A stretch of DNA of 9,305 nucleotides. It comes from an uncultured Clostridia bacterium (GTDB taxonomy: Bacteria > Bacillota > Clostridia > Christensenellales > Aristaeellaceae). A program made the translations under genes and the position numbers. The DNA lies in contig CAMOUF010000040.1 in assembly GCA_946626395.1 (NCBI GenBank), forward strand, positions 1 through 9,305, read 5' to 3'. The notes under the pieces are model-generated. The model saw nothing but the letters and a program-made list of their open reading frames with translations. It did not search any database and was not told the DNA's origin. This document shows positions 1 through 6,560 of this stretch, in pieces; position 1 is the stretch's first letter, and the number at the start of each line of letters is the position of its first letter.

Positions 1-57
1 GGGCAGCTCGCTGCCCACCAAAGAAACAGCAACCAACTTCCGATGCGTCCCCTCCAT
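1..57 (-). CDS. N-terminal fragment of an unidentified protein, runs off the left edge
   Basis: On the minus strand an ATG at 57-55 is preceded by AGGAGA with a 6-base gap, a textbook ribosome binding site, and opens a frame that stays open for 19 codons to the window edge (MEGTHRKLVAVSLVGSELP). The gene is divergent from the DHH operon, so the region 58-192 must hold promoters in both directions. The start is well supported, but 19 residues are too few to name a family, and I assign no function. It was found by reading the edge directly, since it is too short for ordinary ORF calling. Confidence 0.6.
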   Translation of the reverse strand, partial: MEGTHRKLVAVSLVGSELP

Positions 58-132
58 TGGCGTTCTCCTAAGGATGTTCTGTTAAACTTCCCTGTCCAAT
101 ATGTTTGACAAACCTACATCCATGAAAAGCAT

Positions 133-161
133 TTGCCAAAGGCTGGGGGATGCGATACAAT
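133..161 (+). promoter_or_regulatory. Sigma-A-type promoter of the DHH phosphoesterase pair
   Basis: TTGCCA (133-138) and TACAAT (156-161) are separated by exactly 17 bp, matching the housekeeping -35/-10 consensus closely. Transcription would begin near 168, about 25 bases before the ATG at 193. This also argues against the upstream in-frame TTG at 133 as a start codon, because that TTG lies inside the -35 box. Confidence 0.7.
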
Positions 162-192
162 AGAAAGGAAAACGAGAATGAGAGGATTTTTT

Positions 193-1134
193 ATGTTTGA
201 AGCAATCATTCAAGCCATCGAAGCCCACGACACCGTGATCCTGCACCGCCATGCCAGCCCGGACGGGGACGCCCTGGGCAGCCAGATCGGCTTAAAGCAC
301 CTGATCCTGCACAATTATCCCGGCAAAACGGTGTATACCGTGGGAGACGGGGCGGGGCGCTACGGCTTCATGGCGGACAGCAAAATGGACGAAATCCCGG
401 ACGAAGCCTTCCGGGACGCTCTGGCCATCATCCTGGACACCTCCGGGGAAACCCTGATCAGCGACCAGCGCTTTCACCTGGCTAAAACCACCGCCCGCAT
501 CGACCATCATATTTTCATCCAGCAGATCGCCCGGCACGAGGTGACGGATTCCACCGCCGAAAGCTGCTGCTCCCTGGTGGCCCTGATGGCCCAGGAGGCG
601 GGATGGGCGCTGACGCCCCTGGCGGCCCAATCCCTCTTTACCGGCATGGTGACGGATTCCGGCCGCTTCCGCTATGATTCCACCTCGGCGCGGACCTTCC
701 GGCTGGCGGCGTACCTCATGAGCCAGCCCATCGACACCAATGAGCTGTACCGCAATCTCTACGCTGTCGATCTGGACCAGGCCCGGCTGCGGGCGGCCTT
801 TACCCAGAAAATTCAATTGACGGAAAAAGGCGTGGCGTATATTTACACCACGAAAGAGGAAATGGCGGCTCTGCCCGCGGACCTGTTTTCCGTTTCCCGG
901 GGCATGGTCAGCGTGATGAACGATTTAAAGGGCATCGATATCTGGGCAAATTTTACCGAGTGCGACCAAGGCGTGCTGTGCGAGCTGCGCTCCAGCCGCT
1001 ATAATATCAATCCCATTGCCACCAGCCACGGGGGCGGCGGCCACATGAAGGCCAGCGGGGCCACCCTGAAAAACCGGGAAGAGGCCCTGGCCATGCTGCG
1101 GGAGCTGGATCAACTGATGGAGGAAGGCCAATGA
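193..1134 (+). CDS. DHH/DHHA1-family phosphoesterase, NrnA-like (first of a tandem pair)
   Basis: The predicted 313-residue protein has the full DHH/DHHA1 layout of NrnA-type enzymes, which cleave short oligoribonucleotides and in some cases dephosphorylate 3'-phosphoadenosine 5'-phosphate, using Mn ions in the cytoplasm. Visible motifs are HRHASPDGDALGS at residues 18-30 (metal-binding Asp 24 and 26), LDTS at 81-84, the signature DHH at 104-106, TDSGRF at 154-159, and the substrate-binding GGGGH of the DHHA1 domain at 280-284. The residue after DHH is Ile rather than the usual Pro. The ATG at 193 is chosen because GAGAGGA ends 6 bases before it; the in-frame ATG at 178 lacks a clear site. 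The stop overlaps the next start in ATGA, so the two genes are translationally coupled. The family call is firm; whether the substrate is nanoRNA, pAp or a cyclic dinucleotide product cannot be read from the sequence. Confidence 0.9.
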   Translation: MFEAIIQAIEAHDTVILHRHASPDGDALGSQIGLKHLILHNYPGKTVYTVGDGAGRYGFMADSKMDEIPDEAFRDALAIILDTSGETLISDQRFHLAKTTARIDHHIFIQQIARHEVTDSTAESCCSLVALMAQEAGWALTPLAAQSLFTGMVTDSGRFRYDSTSARTFRLAAYLMSQPIDTNELYRNLYAVDLDQARLRAAFTQKIQLTEKGVAYIYTTKEEMAALPADLFSVSRGMVSVMNDLKGIDIWANFTECDQGVLCELRSSRYNINPIATSHGGGGHMKASGATLKNREEALAMLRELDQLMEEGQ

Positions 1135-2120
1135 ACGAGATCATTACCAGAAAAATTCTGAACCGAATCAAAGCCGCCCAGCGAATCATGCTGTTCCGCC
1201 ATCAGCGCATGGACGGCGACTGCGTGGGGGCCTCCAAGGGCCTGAAAGAAATCATCCTGGCCACCTGGCCCCAGAAAGAAGTGCTGCTCATCGACAGCCA
1301 GACCTCGGATTTTCTTTCCTTCCTGGGCCCGGACGACGGGGAGGTGGCGGACGACATGTACCGGGACGCCCTGGGCATCGTGGTGGACACCGCCGACCGG
1401 GGCCGCATTTCCAACCCCAAATATGCCCTGTGCCATGAGATCATCAAGATCGACCACCACATCGAGGCGGACCCCTACGGGGACATCAACTGGGTGGAGC
1501 CGGAGCGCTCCTCCGCCTGCGAAATGATCGCGGATTTTTATGCCCGGTATCAGCATGAATTAATCCTGCCCGTGTATGGGGCCACGTACCTGTACATGGG
1601 CATGGTCACGGATTCGGGCCGCTTCCGGTTCAGCGGCGTCACCGGCGAAACCATGCGCCTGGCGGCCATGCTGCTGGACACCGGAGTGGACACGGAAACC
1701 CTGTACGCCCAGCTGTACTTAAACAGCTTTGAATCGCTGAAATTCCGGGCGGCGGTGTATGAGCAGATGCGGCGCACGGAAAACGGCGCGGCGTACATCT
1801 ATGTATCCAAGGAGATGCAGAACGCATTCGGCCTGAATTTTGAGGCGGCCAGCAATGTGATTTCCTATCTGGAAAATATCAAGGGCTGCCTGTGCTGGCT
1901 GGCCTTTATCGAAACCGACGACCCGGAAAAGGAGGGCATCCGGGTGCGGCTGCGCTCCCGGTTCATGACGGTGGACAAGCTGGCCAACGCCCACCACGGC
2001 GGCGGCCACGCCAACGCCAGCGGGGCCACGGTGTTCAGTCCGGAGGAAATGAACGCCCTGCTCCGGGAAGCCGACCAGGCAGTGAAGGAATACAAGGAAA
2101 CCTACGCCGGCTGGATGTGA
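1131..2120 (+). CDS. Second DHH/DHHA1-family phosphoesterase, diverged paralogue
   Basis: The 329-residue protein is homologous along its length to the gene before it and overlaps it by 4 bp (ATGA), so the two are surely one operon. Motifs in order are FRHQRMDGDCVGAS at residues 22-35, VVDTAD at 84-89, DHH at 108-110, INWVEPERSSACEMI at 119-133 (close to the region following DHH in NrnA proteins), TDSGRF at 160-165 and HHGGGH at 288-293. All metal-ligand Asp and His positions I can identify are kept, so it should be catalytically competent, but the usual Pro of motif I is Met (RMDGD rather than xPDGD). NrnA-type enzymes act as dimers in known cases, so the pair might form a heterodimer or split substrates; that is inference. 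It is followed by a likely terminator. Confidence 0.9.
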   Translation: MNEIITRKILNRIKAAQRIMLFRHQRMDGDCVGASKGLKEIILATWPQKEVLLIDSQTSDFLSFLGPDDGEVADDMYRDALGIVVDTADRGRISNPKYALCHEIIKIDHHIEADPYGDINWVEPERSSACEMIADFYARYQHELILPVYGATYLYMGMVTDSGRFRFSGVTGETMRLAAMLLDTGVDTETLYAQLYLNSFESLKFRAAVYEQMRRTENGAAYIYVSKEMQNAFGLNFEAASNVISYLENIKGCLCWLAFIETDDPEKEGIRVRLRSRFMTVDKLANAHHGGGHANASGATVFSPEEMNALLREADQAVKEYKETYAGWM

Positions 2121-2142
2121 TCCAAAAGCGACGTTTGAGGGC

Positions 2143-2179
2143 CCGCCCTGTATCAATGGGCGGTTTCCTGTTTTCTTTT
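2143..2179 (+). terminator. Probable intrinsic terminator after the DHH pair
   Basis: CCGCCC (2143-2148) pairs with GGGCGG (2158-2163) over a 9-base loop and is followed by a T-rich tract running to 2179. The stem is short but all G-C. It begins 22 bases after the stop codon of the second DHH gene. The T-tract is interrupted by C and G, so some readthrough into the DUF4003 gene is possible; no strong separate promoter is visible between the two. Confidence 0.5.
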
Positions 2180-2226
2180 CCCGGGAAACGTGATATCCTG
2201 TATCCGTCATCAAGGAGGTTATGACC

Positions 2227-3225
2227 ATGAAAAACGAACTGCAAGCCCTGTGCGATCTGTTTATCGCCAACCGGGACGCGGTGAAAGCCGCCTTTAAATG
2301 GGACAGCCATTACTTCTATCCCGTCTGCGCCAATATTTTCACCGCCCGGGGCGTGGCCGTGGAGGAAGAACGCCTGCTCCGCTGCAAGGAAATCATCAAG
2401 GAGCAGACGGGGATATTCTCCAATTTCCGGGGAAACGTCCGGCCCGCTCTGGCCTCCATGCTGGCCCTGGCCGAGGACCCGGACCGCAAAATGGCCCAGG
2501 CCACGGACTATTACCAGATGCTGAAAACGGAATTCTGGGGCAGCGAATATCTGGCCCTGGCCGCCGTGCTGCTGACAGACCTCACTGACGAAGCCGGGCT
2601 GACGGAGATCATCCGCCGGGGCAAGGAGCTCTACAACCGCATGAAAAAAGAGCATCCCTTCCTGACCTCCTCGGAGGACAGCGTATTCGCGGCGCTGCTG
2701 GCCTTCTCCCCCCGGACGGACGACCAGCTGATCCAGGACATGGAAGCCTGCTACGCCCTGCTGAGAGAGAAATTCTCCATCGGCAACAGCCTGCAGGCGG
2801 TGTCCCATGTGCTGGCCCTGTCGGATCGGACGCCGGAGGGAAAGTGCGGCCGGCTCATGGACCTGTTTGATTCCCTGGCCCAGGCGGGGTGGAAATACGG
2901 AAGGTATTATGAGCTGTCCACCCTGGCTTCTCTGGCCGTCCAGGACGCCGACCTCGCCGCCCTGACCGCGGATATTCTGGACGCCGATCAGTTCTTGAGC
3001 CAGCAGAAGGGCTACGGCGGCTTCTTCGGCATTGAGAAAAAGACCCGGCTCATGCACGCCGCCATGCTCGTGTCCGACCTGAACCTGCCTCAGAATACCA
3101 CGAACGCCGCCGCCATGACCGGCACCCTGGCCATGGTCATTGCCCAGGAAATGATGATGCTGGCCGTCATCACCAGCTCCACTGCCGCCACCGCCGCCAG
3201 CACGTCCAGCGGCCACAGCCATTAA
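2227..3225 (+). CDS. DUF4003 family protein
   Basis: The 332-residue protein matches what I know of the DUF4003 family: about 300 residues, largely helical, found in Firmicutes, with no established biochemical function. Recognisable stretches are the N-terminal LCDLFIANRDAVKAAFKW, the central GNSLQAVSHVLALSDRTPEGK and the later GYGGFFGIEKKTRLMHAAML. There is no signal peptide and no clear membrane segment except a moderately hydrophobic Ala/Met-rich stretch near the C-terminus, ending in a Ser/Thr/Ala-rich tail with GHSH. Two in-frame ATGs lie at 2221 and 2227. The site AAGGAGG (2212-2218) is only 2 bases from the first but 8 bases from the second, so I choose 2227. The deacylase gene follows after 21 bp and is probably co-transcribed. 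The family call is by recognition, not by search; no catalytic motif is visible and I assign no function. Confidence 0.75.
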   Translation: MKNELQALCDLFIANRDAVKAAFKWDSHYFYPVCANIFTARGVAVEEERLLRCKEIIKEQTGIFSNFRGNVRPALASMLALAEDPDRKMAQATDYYQMLKTEFWGSEYLALAAVLLTDLTDEAGLTEIIRRGKELYNRMKKEHPFLTSSEDSVFAALLAFSPRTDDQLIQDMEACYALLREKFSIGNSLQAVSHVLALSDRTPEGKCGRLMDLFDSLAQAGWKYGRYYELSTLASLAVQDADLAALTADILDADQFLSQQKGYGGFFGIEKKTRLMHAAMLVSDLNLPQNTTNAAAMTGTLAMVIAQEMMMLAVITSSTAATAASTSSGHSH

Positions 3226-3246
3226 GGCAAGACAAGGAGAAAATCC

Positions 3247-3786
3247 ATGTATCAAATCCATCAAGGCCCGCCGGAGGAGCTGTCCGCCCGGCCCGAAAAC
3301 GAGGCGGCGGTGTACCGCTTTCTGACCCAGCTGAACATTCCCTTTATCCGCATCGACCATGAAGCCGTACGCACCATGGAGGACTGCGAAATCATTGACC
3401 GGCAGCTGGGCGGGGTGATCTGCAAAAACCTGTTTTTGTGCAACCAGCAGAAAACCGTATTTTATCTTTTGATGCTCCGGGAGGACAAAGCCTTCAAAAC
3501 CAAGGACGTATCCAAGCAGCTGGGGGTCAGCCGCCTGTCCTTCGGCGCCCCGGAGCATATGGAGCGGCTTTTGCATATCCATCCCGGGGCGGTGTCGCCC
3601 ATGGGGCTGCTGTTTGAAAGCGCCCGGGACGTGCGTTTGGTGATGGATGAAGATTTGCTCCGGGACAGCGATCTGGGCTGCCATCCCTGCGTGAACACCG
3701 CCTCCATCCGCCTGCCCATGCGCGCTTTCCTGGAAACCTATCTGCCCGCTACCGGCCACACTCCCGCCTTTGTGCATATCGGCTGA
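3247..3786 (+). CDS. YbaK/ProX-type aminoacyl-tRNA deacylase (PrdX-like prolyl-tRNA editing protein)
   Basis: The 179-residue single-domain protein belongs to the YbaK/aa-tRNA-deacylase superfamily. Free-standing members hydrolyse mischarged tRNA, classically Ala-tRNA(Pro) or Cys-tRNA(Pro), in the cytoplasm. The PrdX-like subgroup is indicated by CKNLFLCN at residues 59-66 (Lys60 is the likely key conserved lysine), YLLML near 74, the loop GAVSPMGL at 114-121, and the C-terminal signature HPCVNTAS at 146-153. Its length fits complete family members. The start ATG has AGGAGA (3235-3240) 6 bases upstream. It lies 21 bp after the DUF4003 gene. No proline-reductase genes are next to it, so a housekeeping editing role is more likely than one in proline fermentation, though which amino acid is removed cannot be told. 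The stop at 3786 is followed within 20 bp by a hairpin-rich element whose final hairpin is the first strong terminator downstream. Confidence 0.88.
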   Translation: MYQIHQGPPEELSARPENEAAVYRFLTQLNIPFIRIDHEAVRTMEDCEIIDRQLGGVICKNLFLCNQQKTVFYLLMLREDKAFKTKDVSKQLGVSRLSFGAPEHMERLLHIHPGAVSPMGLLFESARDVRLVMDEDLLRDSDLGCHPCVNTASIRLPMRAFLETYLPATGHTPAFVHIG

Positions 3787-3804
3787 ACCAAATGAACAGC
3801 ATAA

Positions 3805-4102
3805 CCGCAGGGTTTTCGCCTGCAGCAGAGTGTCGAAAAAGTATTTTCGACACTCTGCGAATGAAAGGCCGCTAAACCGTCCTTTCATTCGATTCATCAA
3901 TTTCTTGAAAAATGGCGCTTTCGGCATCAAAAGATGTCGAAAGCGCTCATTTTTCGGGCAGAAATTGATATAGGAAGCAACATACTGTTGCTCCTCGGCG
4001 ACGTACACGCCGCCGCCTGCGGATTATAATCGAAGGGCTGCGGCCCTTCGATGCATCCCGGGGACTTTGTTGGCACTCTGTTCGCAGGGTTTTACCCTGC
4101 GG
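3805..4102. repeat. Hairpin-rich intergenic element with imperfect terminal inverted repeats (MITE-like or structured RNA)
   Basis: The first 28 bases (3805-3832) and the last 29 (4074-4102) are imperfect inverted repeats: both outer ends read CCGCAGGGT when oriented outside-in, and both carry CAGAGTG / CACTCTG inside. Between them lie strong stems: 3825-3839 with 3844-3858 (15 bp, perfect, 4-base loop); 3859-3868 with 3881-3890; a large stem nesting 3896-3904/3961-3969, 3907-3914/3948-3955 and 3915-3928/3933-3946; 3976-3982/3986-3992; and 4029-4038/4043-4052 (10 bp, 4-base loop). No believable coding frame fits. Two readings are possible: a non-autonomous repeat with TIRs, or a folded RNA in the 3' region of the deacylase transcript. 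The structures are seen directly; mobility and function are inferred. I recognise no catalogued RNA family. Confidence 0.65.
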
Positions 4103-4108
4103 TTTTTT
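4083..4108 (+). terminator. Strong intrinsic terminator closing the hairpin-rich element
   Basis: CGCAGGG (4083-4089) pairs perfectly with CCCTGCG (4095-4101) over the loop TTTTA, and after one G come six T residues (4103-4108). It would end transcripts coming from the DUF4003/deacylase genes or any RNA made from the element. One arm is also part of the element's right terminal inverted repeat, so the element carries its own terminator. Confidence 0.8.
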
Positions 4109-4142
4109 ATTGAAGTCAGAAGCGGCGAAACATCCTGGATAA

Positions 4143-4158
4143 AAGAACACGTGTTCTT
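4143..4158. promoter_or_regulatory. 16-bp perfect palindrome, possible operator
   Basis: AAGAACACGTGTTCTT is a perfect palindrome lying just after the element's terminator and before the AT-rich stretch. With no loop it is a poor RNA hairpin but a good shape for a dimeric DNA-binding protein. It lies about 215 bp upstream of the extended -10 of the methyltransferase, far for a simple repressor site, so its target is uncertain. The palindrome is certain; the regulatory role is a guess. Confidence 0.35.
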
Positions 4159-4369
4159 AAAAATATGAAGAAATTATTACAAAATCATGACAATCAGTTC
4201 TCTGCTGCCATGTTTTTCCTATCTGATTCAGCCGGGTGTTTCTTTTCAAAACGCTGGAAAAGCAAGGATTTATCTGCATTTGCTTCATGCTTGTTGAATA
4301 ATTGTGTCAAAAATATTCTAAAATAATTAAAAAAATATTACAGAAACGCGTGCAAATATTGAGAAAGTA

Positions 4370-4378
4370 TGTTATAAT
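4370..4378 (+). promoter_or_regulatory. Extended -10 promoter of the methyltransferase gene
   Basis: TGTTATAAT at 4370-4378 is a perfect TATAAT with the TGn extension directly upstream. No good -35 hexamer occurs at the right distance (GTGCAA at 17 bp), which is usual for extended -10 promoters. Transcription would begin near 4385, giving a leader of about 55 bases that ends in a GGGGGGAGG ribosome binding site. Confidence 0.7.
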
Positions 4379-4440
4379 GACGAAGTAAAGGAAATACCGG
4401 GTGCTTACGGAAGAAATCCCCGGGGGGAGGACGATGCAGT

Positions 4441-4998
4441 ATGCTGACGAAAACGCAAACGGTGGGGCGGGCCTCGCTGCTGGGCGTACATCAGCGAATG
4501 AACGCCGCCATGCGGGCATGCGTTTCCTGGGCGGCAATTGAAGAGCATGACAAAATATTGGACATAGCCTGCGGAGACGGCCAGATGCTGGCTCACCTGA
4601 ACGACCAATTGAAGCTCACCCTCTGCGGCATGTGCAAGCATGCCGACCAGGCGCGGGCGGTCAGCGAGCTGTTGGGGGACGCGGACGTGGTGCCCTCCAG
4701 CATGGAGGACATTCCCTGGCGGGACAACACCTTTGACCTGGTGCTGCTTTCCGTGCCCATGAAGGGAGAGCCCCGGCGCATCCTGGCCGAGACCATGCGG
4801 GTGCTGCATCCCGGCGGCCAGTTCGTGATGGCCTCCCAGCTGCTGCCGTTCCATAATGAGGGAGATTTATCCCGGCGGGAAATCATGCGGCTGATGCAGG
4901 AGGCGGGCTTCCGGGAGGTTTCCTACCGGGCCACGGGATTATGCGGGGCCATCGTGGGCTGGAAGCCCGGCGAGCTGGACCTAAGAAAAGAAGAATAA
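4441..4998 (+). CDS. Class I SAM-dependent methyltransferase (Methyltransf_11 type), substrate unknown
   Basis: The 185-residue protein carries the nucleotide-binding motif I LDIACGDGQML at residues 40-50 (acidic Asp41, glycine-rich loop ACGDG), a motif IV-like region FDLVLLSVPM near residues 97-106, and RVLHPGGQFVMAS near 120-132, the order expected of a small Rossmann-fold methyltransferase. The C-terminal part (residues about 135-185, with MQEAGFREVS) fits the usual last strands. Nothing shows whether the acceptor is a small molecule, lipid, quinone or RNA. The ATG at 4441 is chosen because GGGAGG ends 10 bases upstream; another ATG at 4434 is out of frame and only 3 bases from the site. 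It is monocistronic: its own promoter is upstream, and a bidirectional terminator lies just after the stop, facing the convergent chromate transporter genes. Confidence 0.85.
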   Translation: MLTKTQTVGRASLLGVHQRMNAAMRACVSWAAIEEHDKILDIACGDGQMLAHLNDQLKLTLCGMCKHADQARAVSELLGDADVVPSSMEDIPWRDNTFDLVLLSVPMKGEPRRILAETMRVLHPGGQFVMASQLLPFHNEGDLSRREIMRLMQEAGFREVSYRATGLCGAIVGWKPGELDLRKEE

Positions 4999-5004
4999 CA
5001 AAAG

Positions 5005-5051
5005 AAAAAATGGCGTTTTGCTTCCCATGACCGGGAGCGGCGCCATTTTTT
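5005..5051. terminator. Bidirectional intrinsic terminator between methyltransferase and CHR genes
   Basis: AAAAAATGGCG (5005-5015) pairs perfectly with CGCCATTTTTT (5041-5051); the 25-base interior can form a smaller GC hairpin (about 5020-5026 with 5033-5038). The A-run on one side and the T-run on the other let it work on both strands. On the plus strand it starts 7 bases after the methyltransferase stop; on the minus strand it lies about 20 bases past the stop of the downstream CHR gene. Confidence 0.85.
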
Positions 5052-5070
5052 AGTCGGGAGGAATGAATCG

Positions 5071-5631
5071 TTAGAACTGAAACACGATTCCCACCACGGC
5101 GGCAATGGCGATAAAGACCACCGGGCTCCATTTCAGCTTTTTCTGGGCAATGAAAATGGCCGCGCCCAGCAGGATGGCTTTCCAGAGGAAGAAATCCCCC
5201 AGGTGTCCAGCGCTCAGGGCGTTCATATTCACCAGCGCCACCTGGGCCACGTTCAGCCCCGCCACGGAAATCATAGCGATGGACGCGGGCCGCAGGCCGT
5301 AAAACGCGCCCTCCACATAGCGGTTTTCCCGGAATTTTTTCAGGAACCGGGCGATGATCAGAATGATGATCACCGAGGGCGCGGCCAGCCCCAGGGAGGC
5401 CACCAGGCCCCCAAGGACCCCGGCAGTGGTAAAGCCCGCGTAGGTGGACATATTGATGCCAATGGGGCCGGGGGTGGATTCGGACACGGCGATCATGTTG
5501 GCAATGTCGGCGGTGGAAAACCAGCCGGTCTTGGCGGACATTTCATACAGGAAGGGCAGGGTGGCCAGCCCGCCGCCCACGGAGAACAGCCCCGTCTTGA
5601 AAAATTCATAAAACAGCCGCAGCAGGATCAC
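5071..5631 (-). CDS. Chromate transporter-family protein, second CHR-domain subunit
   Basis: This is a 186-residue, very hydrophobic membrane protein of the CHR (chromate ion transporter, ChrA) family. Key motifs are VGGGLATLP at residues 18-26 and ESTPGPIGIN at 51-60, followed by several membrane helices, among them the segment around LAAPSVIIILIIARF and the C-terminal segment around PVVFIAIAAVVGIV. The single-domain length (about 190 residues) fits the short CHR proteins that occur as adjacent gene pairs and presumably work together. I start it at GTG 5631-5629, which overlaps the stop of the upstream gene as GTGA, with GGAGGG 8 bases upstream; the frame stays open further upstream only because it runs across the neighbouring gene. 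Members export chromate or related oxyanions in studied cases, but many homologues have unknown substrates. It ends shortly before a bidirectional terminator. Confidence 0.88.
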   Translation of the reverse strand: MILLRLFYEFFKTGLFSVGGGLATLPFLYEMSAKTGWFSTADIANMIAVSESTPGPIGINMSTYAGFTTAGVLGGLVASLGLAAPSVIIILIIARFLKKFRENRYVEGAFYGLRPASIAMISVAGLNVAQVALVNMNALSAGHLGDFFLWKAILLGAAIFIAQKKLKWSPVVFIAIAAVVGIVFQF

Positions 5632-6203
5632 GGTTTCTTCCCTCCCTTGGCTTGCTTCGCCCGGCGCAGGGAAAGGAAGATGCCCACGCACCCGGCCAGG
5701 ATCACCAGCAGCGCGGCGGGAACCTTCACCGGCAGCAGGGAGGAAAAAGCGTTCAGGGCAAACACGGCCAGGAAGATTCCCAGGGCCGCCCCATCCACCA
5801 CGGACTTTTTCCACAGCCGCAGCACCGCCTGCAAAATCAGCACGCACACGCACACCCGGATACCCGCGAAGGCGTGCTGCACCACCGGGTACTGGGCGAA
5901 GGAGCGCAAAAACGCCGCGATGACGGTGATGATGGTAAGCGGCCCTGTCAAAAAGCCCAGCATCGCCACCAGCGCCCCCTTCACCCCGCCCATCTTATCG
6001 CCGATAAAGGTGGACACGTTCAGGGCGATCACCCCCGGCGTGCATTGGCCCACGGAAAAATAGTCCCGCAGATCGTCCAGGGTGGTCCAATGGCGCTTGT
6101 CCACCAGCTCCCTTTCCAGAATGGGCAGCATGGCATAGCCGCCCCCAAAGGTGACGCACCCGATCTGCGCAAAGGTGCGGTACAGCTCCAACATGGAAGT
6201 CAT
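5628..6203 (-). CDS. Chromate transporter-family protein, first CHR-domain subunit
   Basis: The 191-residue integral membrane protein is the partner of the CHR gene that follows it on the minus strand. It shows the family hallmark FGGGYAMLPILE starting at residue 19 and CTPGVIALN at 54-62, then hydrophobic segments around 75-105, 115-135 and 145-175, and a basic C-terminal tail. The start ATG at 6203 has AGGAGA 6 bases upstream; an in-frame ATG 24 bases further up has no such site. Its stop overlaps the partner's GTG start (GTGA), so translation is coupled and the proteins are probably made in equal amounts. The two sequences differ as expected of the N- and C-terminal halves of full-length ChrA. 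Its promoter would lie in 6204-6270; I see no clear match there. Substrate (chromate, sulfate-like anions or another) is not decidable. Confidence 0.9.
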   Translation of the reverse strand: MTSMLELYRTFAQIGCVTFGGGYAMLPILERELVDKRHWTTLDDLRDYFSVGQCTPGVIALNVSTFIGDKMGGVKGALVAMLGFLTGPLTIITVIAAFLRSFAQYPVVQHAFAGIRVCVCVLILQAVLRLWKKSVVDGAALGIFLAVFALNAFSSLLPVKVPAALLVILAGCVGIFLSLRRAKQAKGGKKP

Positions 6204-6251
6204 CGCGATTCTCCTTTTCTGATGCAATCTATGATTTCAAATGATCAAACA

Positions 6252-6436
6252 TTCAAGAACAGTTGAAATGAATAGGCATTAGGCAACAGGCAATAGACGA
6301 TAGAGTGCAGTAAATATAGCCAGGCACAAGGAACGAATCCAGACTTGGTATGAAAAAAATATCTGAACGCTGCACAATCGTCCTCCTACTGCCTATTGCC
6401 TAATGCCTATTGCCTGATGACTGTACGCTCTCTGCC
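6252..6436. repeat. Heptad-array repeat element, copy 1 (upstream of murC)
   Basis: Left array: four 7-bp units AATAGGC, ATTAGGC, AACAGGC, AATAGAC at 6271-6298. Right array in the complementary sense: GCCTATT, GCCTAAT, GCCTATT, GCCTGAT at 6391-6418. The core between them (about 6299-6390) is, on the opposite strand, about 79% identical by eye over 71 bases to the core of the copy at 7978-8193. The outer left flank (6252-6267) matches that copy's inverted end at 13 of 16 positions. The arms can pair with each other. The element fills most of the gap between the divergent CHR and murC genes and ends about 60 bp before the murC promoter. Confidence 0.75.
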
Positions 6437-6499
6437 AATCCCTACGCCTGAACAGACGCGCTCTTTTTTGCTATTCGACGCTGACGGCGGTTTTTCCTC

Positions 6500-6529
6500 T
6501 TGATATTTTTCCCTGTTCCGTCGTATAAT
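6500..6529 (+). promoter_or_regulatory. Promoter of the murC-type gene
   Basis: TTGATA (6500-6505) and TATAAT (6524-6529) are spaced by 18 bp. The predicted transcription start near 6536 gives a leader of only about 25 bases, which contains the GAGGTGG ribosome binding site. Confidence 0.7.
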
Positions 6530-6560
6530 AGGAAAGCGAAAAATACAATTGAGGTGGAGC

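Larger units (their letters stand above)
4109..4440. other. AT-rich gene-free stretch and methyltransferase leader
   Basis: Between the terminator and the methyltransferase start I see no credible gene on either strand. From about 4141 to 4380 the composition drops to strongly AT-rich, with A-tracts around 4310-4340, in sharp contrast to the GC-rich genes around it. It holds a 16-bp palindrome and an extended -10 promoter (listed separately). A further possible promoter, TTGTTG (4290-4295) with TATTCT (4313-4318) at 17-bp spacing, is weak because such matches are common in AT-rich DNA. Such a stretch could be an upstream activating or protein-binding region; this is inference. Confidence 0.5.

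Noticed and set aside
133..192. A longer N-terminus for the first DHH protein starting at TTG 133 or ATG 178.
   Set aside because: The TTG is inside the -35 box of a strong promoter, and the added residues do not resemble the family. The ATG at 193 has the proper ribosome binding site and gives the expected 313-residue length.
3770..3973. A 67-codon plus-strand frame over the hairpin region.
   Set aside because: It starts inside the deacylase gene, its codons are dictated by the inverted repeats, and there is no ribosome binding site.
2035..4008. A 657-codon open frame on the minus strand opposite the DUF4003 and deacylase genes.
   Set aside because: It is antisense to two well-supported genes, its translation is low-complexity Gly/Gln/His/Ala-rich as expected from the complement of GC-biased codons, and it has no family resemblance. 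Its first part lies inside the hairpin-rich repeat.
4434..4440. ATG at 4434 as the start of a leader peptide or of the methyltransferase.
   Set aside because: It is out of frame with the methyltransferase and only 3 bases from the ribosome binding site. The resulting short frame has no recognisable content.
5203..6063. A 286-codon plus-strand frame across the CHR transporter genes.
   Set aside because: It is antisense to both transporter genes, has unlikely composition and no ribosome binding site. The minus-strand frames carry clear CHR motifs.
6204..6270. A promoter for the CHR transporter genes (minus strand).
   Set aside because: Several weak TTGA/TA-rich combinations exist but none has both boxes at 16-18 bp with good matches, so I do not call one.
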